NCBI GenBank assembly: GCA_038229875.1
Contig: JBBROA010000173.1
Span: 1-6,062 of the forward strand
Source of the DNA: JALYUA01 sp038229875
GTDB lineage: Bacteria > Acidobacteriota > Thermoanaerobaculia > UBA5066 > Gp7-AA6
Length of the DNA stretch: 6,062 nt
Direction: 5' to 3'
In this document: in pieces, positions 5,711 through 6,062 of the stretch
Position numbering within the stretch: the stretch's first letter is position 1
Layout: each line of letters begins with the position of its first letter
Notes under the pieces: generated by a model
What the model saw: only the letters and a program-made list of their open reading frames with translations
Databases searched by the model: none
What the model was told of the DNA's origin: nothing
Translations under genes and position numbers: made by a program

Positions 5711-6062
5711 TTACTGGACCCGAGCCGACAGCCGCCCGTTCGCGTAGTCGAGCCGCAGCGTCCTCGTTTCTCCGCCTCCGACCTGAGCGGTCGTCACCGC
5801 GAGCAGGGACGCCGGGATGTCCGGCCCGGAGAGCCACACCTTCACCGAAGCCGCGCCCGCTTTGACGGGGATCGACTCGTCGACGGTGCCGCGTTCCTTG
5901 ACCGTCTTGAAGAGTCCGTCTTTGCGCTTGAAGGAAAACTGCTTGCGCAGCAGGATCTGGTCGTTCACCGCGACCATCACGTGTCCCTCGGAGAGGGGTG
6001 AGTCGAAGAGCAGCCGCAGCATGCCCGTCGTCGAGACGGCCGCGGGGGGCGGCGCCGGCGGC
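5711..6062 (-). CDS. Hypothetical protein, C-terminal part (Pro-rich linker plus beta-rich domain), 5'-truncated by the window edge
   Basis: The reading frame is open to the right edge of the window and ends at a TAA at 5711-5713, giving 116 visible residues. They start with a Pro/Ala-rich stretch (PPAPPPAAVSTTG) that looks like a linker, followed by about 100 residues with alternating hydrophobic positions typical of beta strands (for example VMVAVNDQILL, VSVKVWL-like AASVKVWLSGPDIP, TRTLRLDYANGRLSARVQ). The Met at 6022 is internal, not the start, because the same frame and composition continue upstream of it. There are no cysteines and no membrane segment in the visible part. The linker suggests that a separate N-terminal domain (enzyme, kinase or membrane anchor) precedes it, but this cannot be seen. 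I do not recognise the family. It is followed 26 nt downstream by a strong hairpin, so it probably ends its own transcript and is not part of the glycan cluster. Confidence 0.8.
   Translation of the reverse strand, partial: PPAPPPAAVSTTGMLRLLFDSPLSEGHVMVAVNDQILLRKQFSFKRKDGLFKTVKERGTVDESIPVKAGAASVKVWLSGPDIPASLLAVTTAQVGGGETRTLRLDYANGRLSARVQ

Overview
The window is GC-rich throughout, and every gene I can support lies on the minus strand, so the text follows 5'->3' order from right to left. The codon positions with strong G/C bias, the encoded CCA of the tRNA and the gene types point to a high-GC Gram-negative-like bacterium. The general look (proline-rich linkers, a WxcM-type fusion enzyme, a large membrane glycosyltransferase) would fit an Acidobacteriota-type genome, but that is an impression and not a demonstrated assignment.

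Layout. At 6062-5711 is the C-terminal end of a protein whose start lies outside the window: a Pro/Ala-rich linker followed by a beta-rich domain of unknown function. It is followed by a 430-bp non-coding stretch (5710-5279) whose half nearest that gene is almost entirely inverted repeats, including a perfect 10-bp stem closed by a TTCG tetraloop. Next is a tRNA-Pro(CGG) gene (5278-5202) with a well-placed sigma70-like promoter (TTGAAC-18 bp-TATAAC). Only 75 bp further on begins a tight three-gene cluster with gaps of +4 bp and -4 bp.

The cluster. (1) A bifunctional left-handed beta-helix acetyltransferase plus cupin sugar 3,4-ketoisomerase of the FdtD/WxcM type (5126-4185), expected to act in making a dTDP-linked 3-acetamido-3,6-dideoxyhexose. 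(2) A large GT-C-like integral membrane protein (4180-1883) with a PA14-like extracytoplasmic domain inserted after its first membrane segments, probably a polyprenyl-phosphate-sugar-dependent glycosyltransferase. (3) A class I SAM methyltransferase with an N-terminal zinc-ribbon (1886-825), linked to the membrane protein by an ATGA overlap. Together they look like part of a surface-glycan (O-antigen, exopolysaccharide or glycoprotein) pathway: make an unusual N-acetylated deoxy-sugar, transfer it outside the membrane, methylate something. The aminotransferase that must act between the two reactions of the fusion enzyme is not in the window.

Beyond the cluster, 782-446 holds a candidate small secreted Cys-rich protein whose signal-peptide-like start and Cys-rich body lie in different frames, so it is either frameshifted or mis-called. 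The last ~445 bp contain a perfect 11-bp inverted repeat enclosing 57 nt (143-221) and, at the left edge, the probable start of another minus-strand gene. I do not see a CRISPR array, insertion sequence or phage gene. The most unusual items are the hairpin-dense intergenic region, the membrane-glycosyltransferase architecture and the placement of the glycan cluster directly behind the tRNA.
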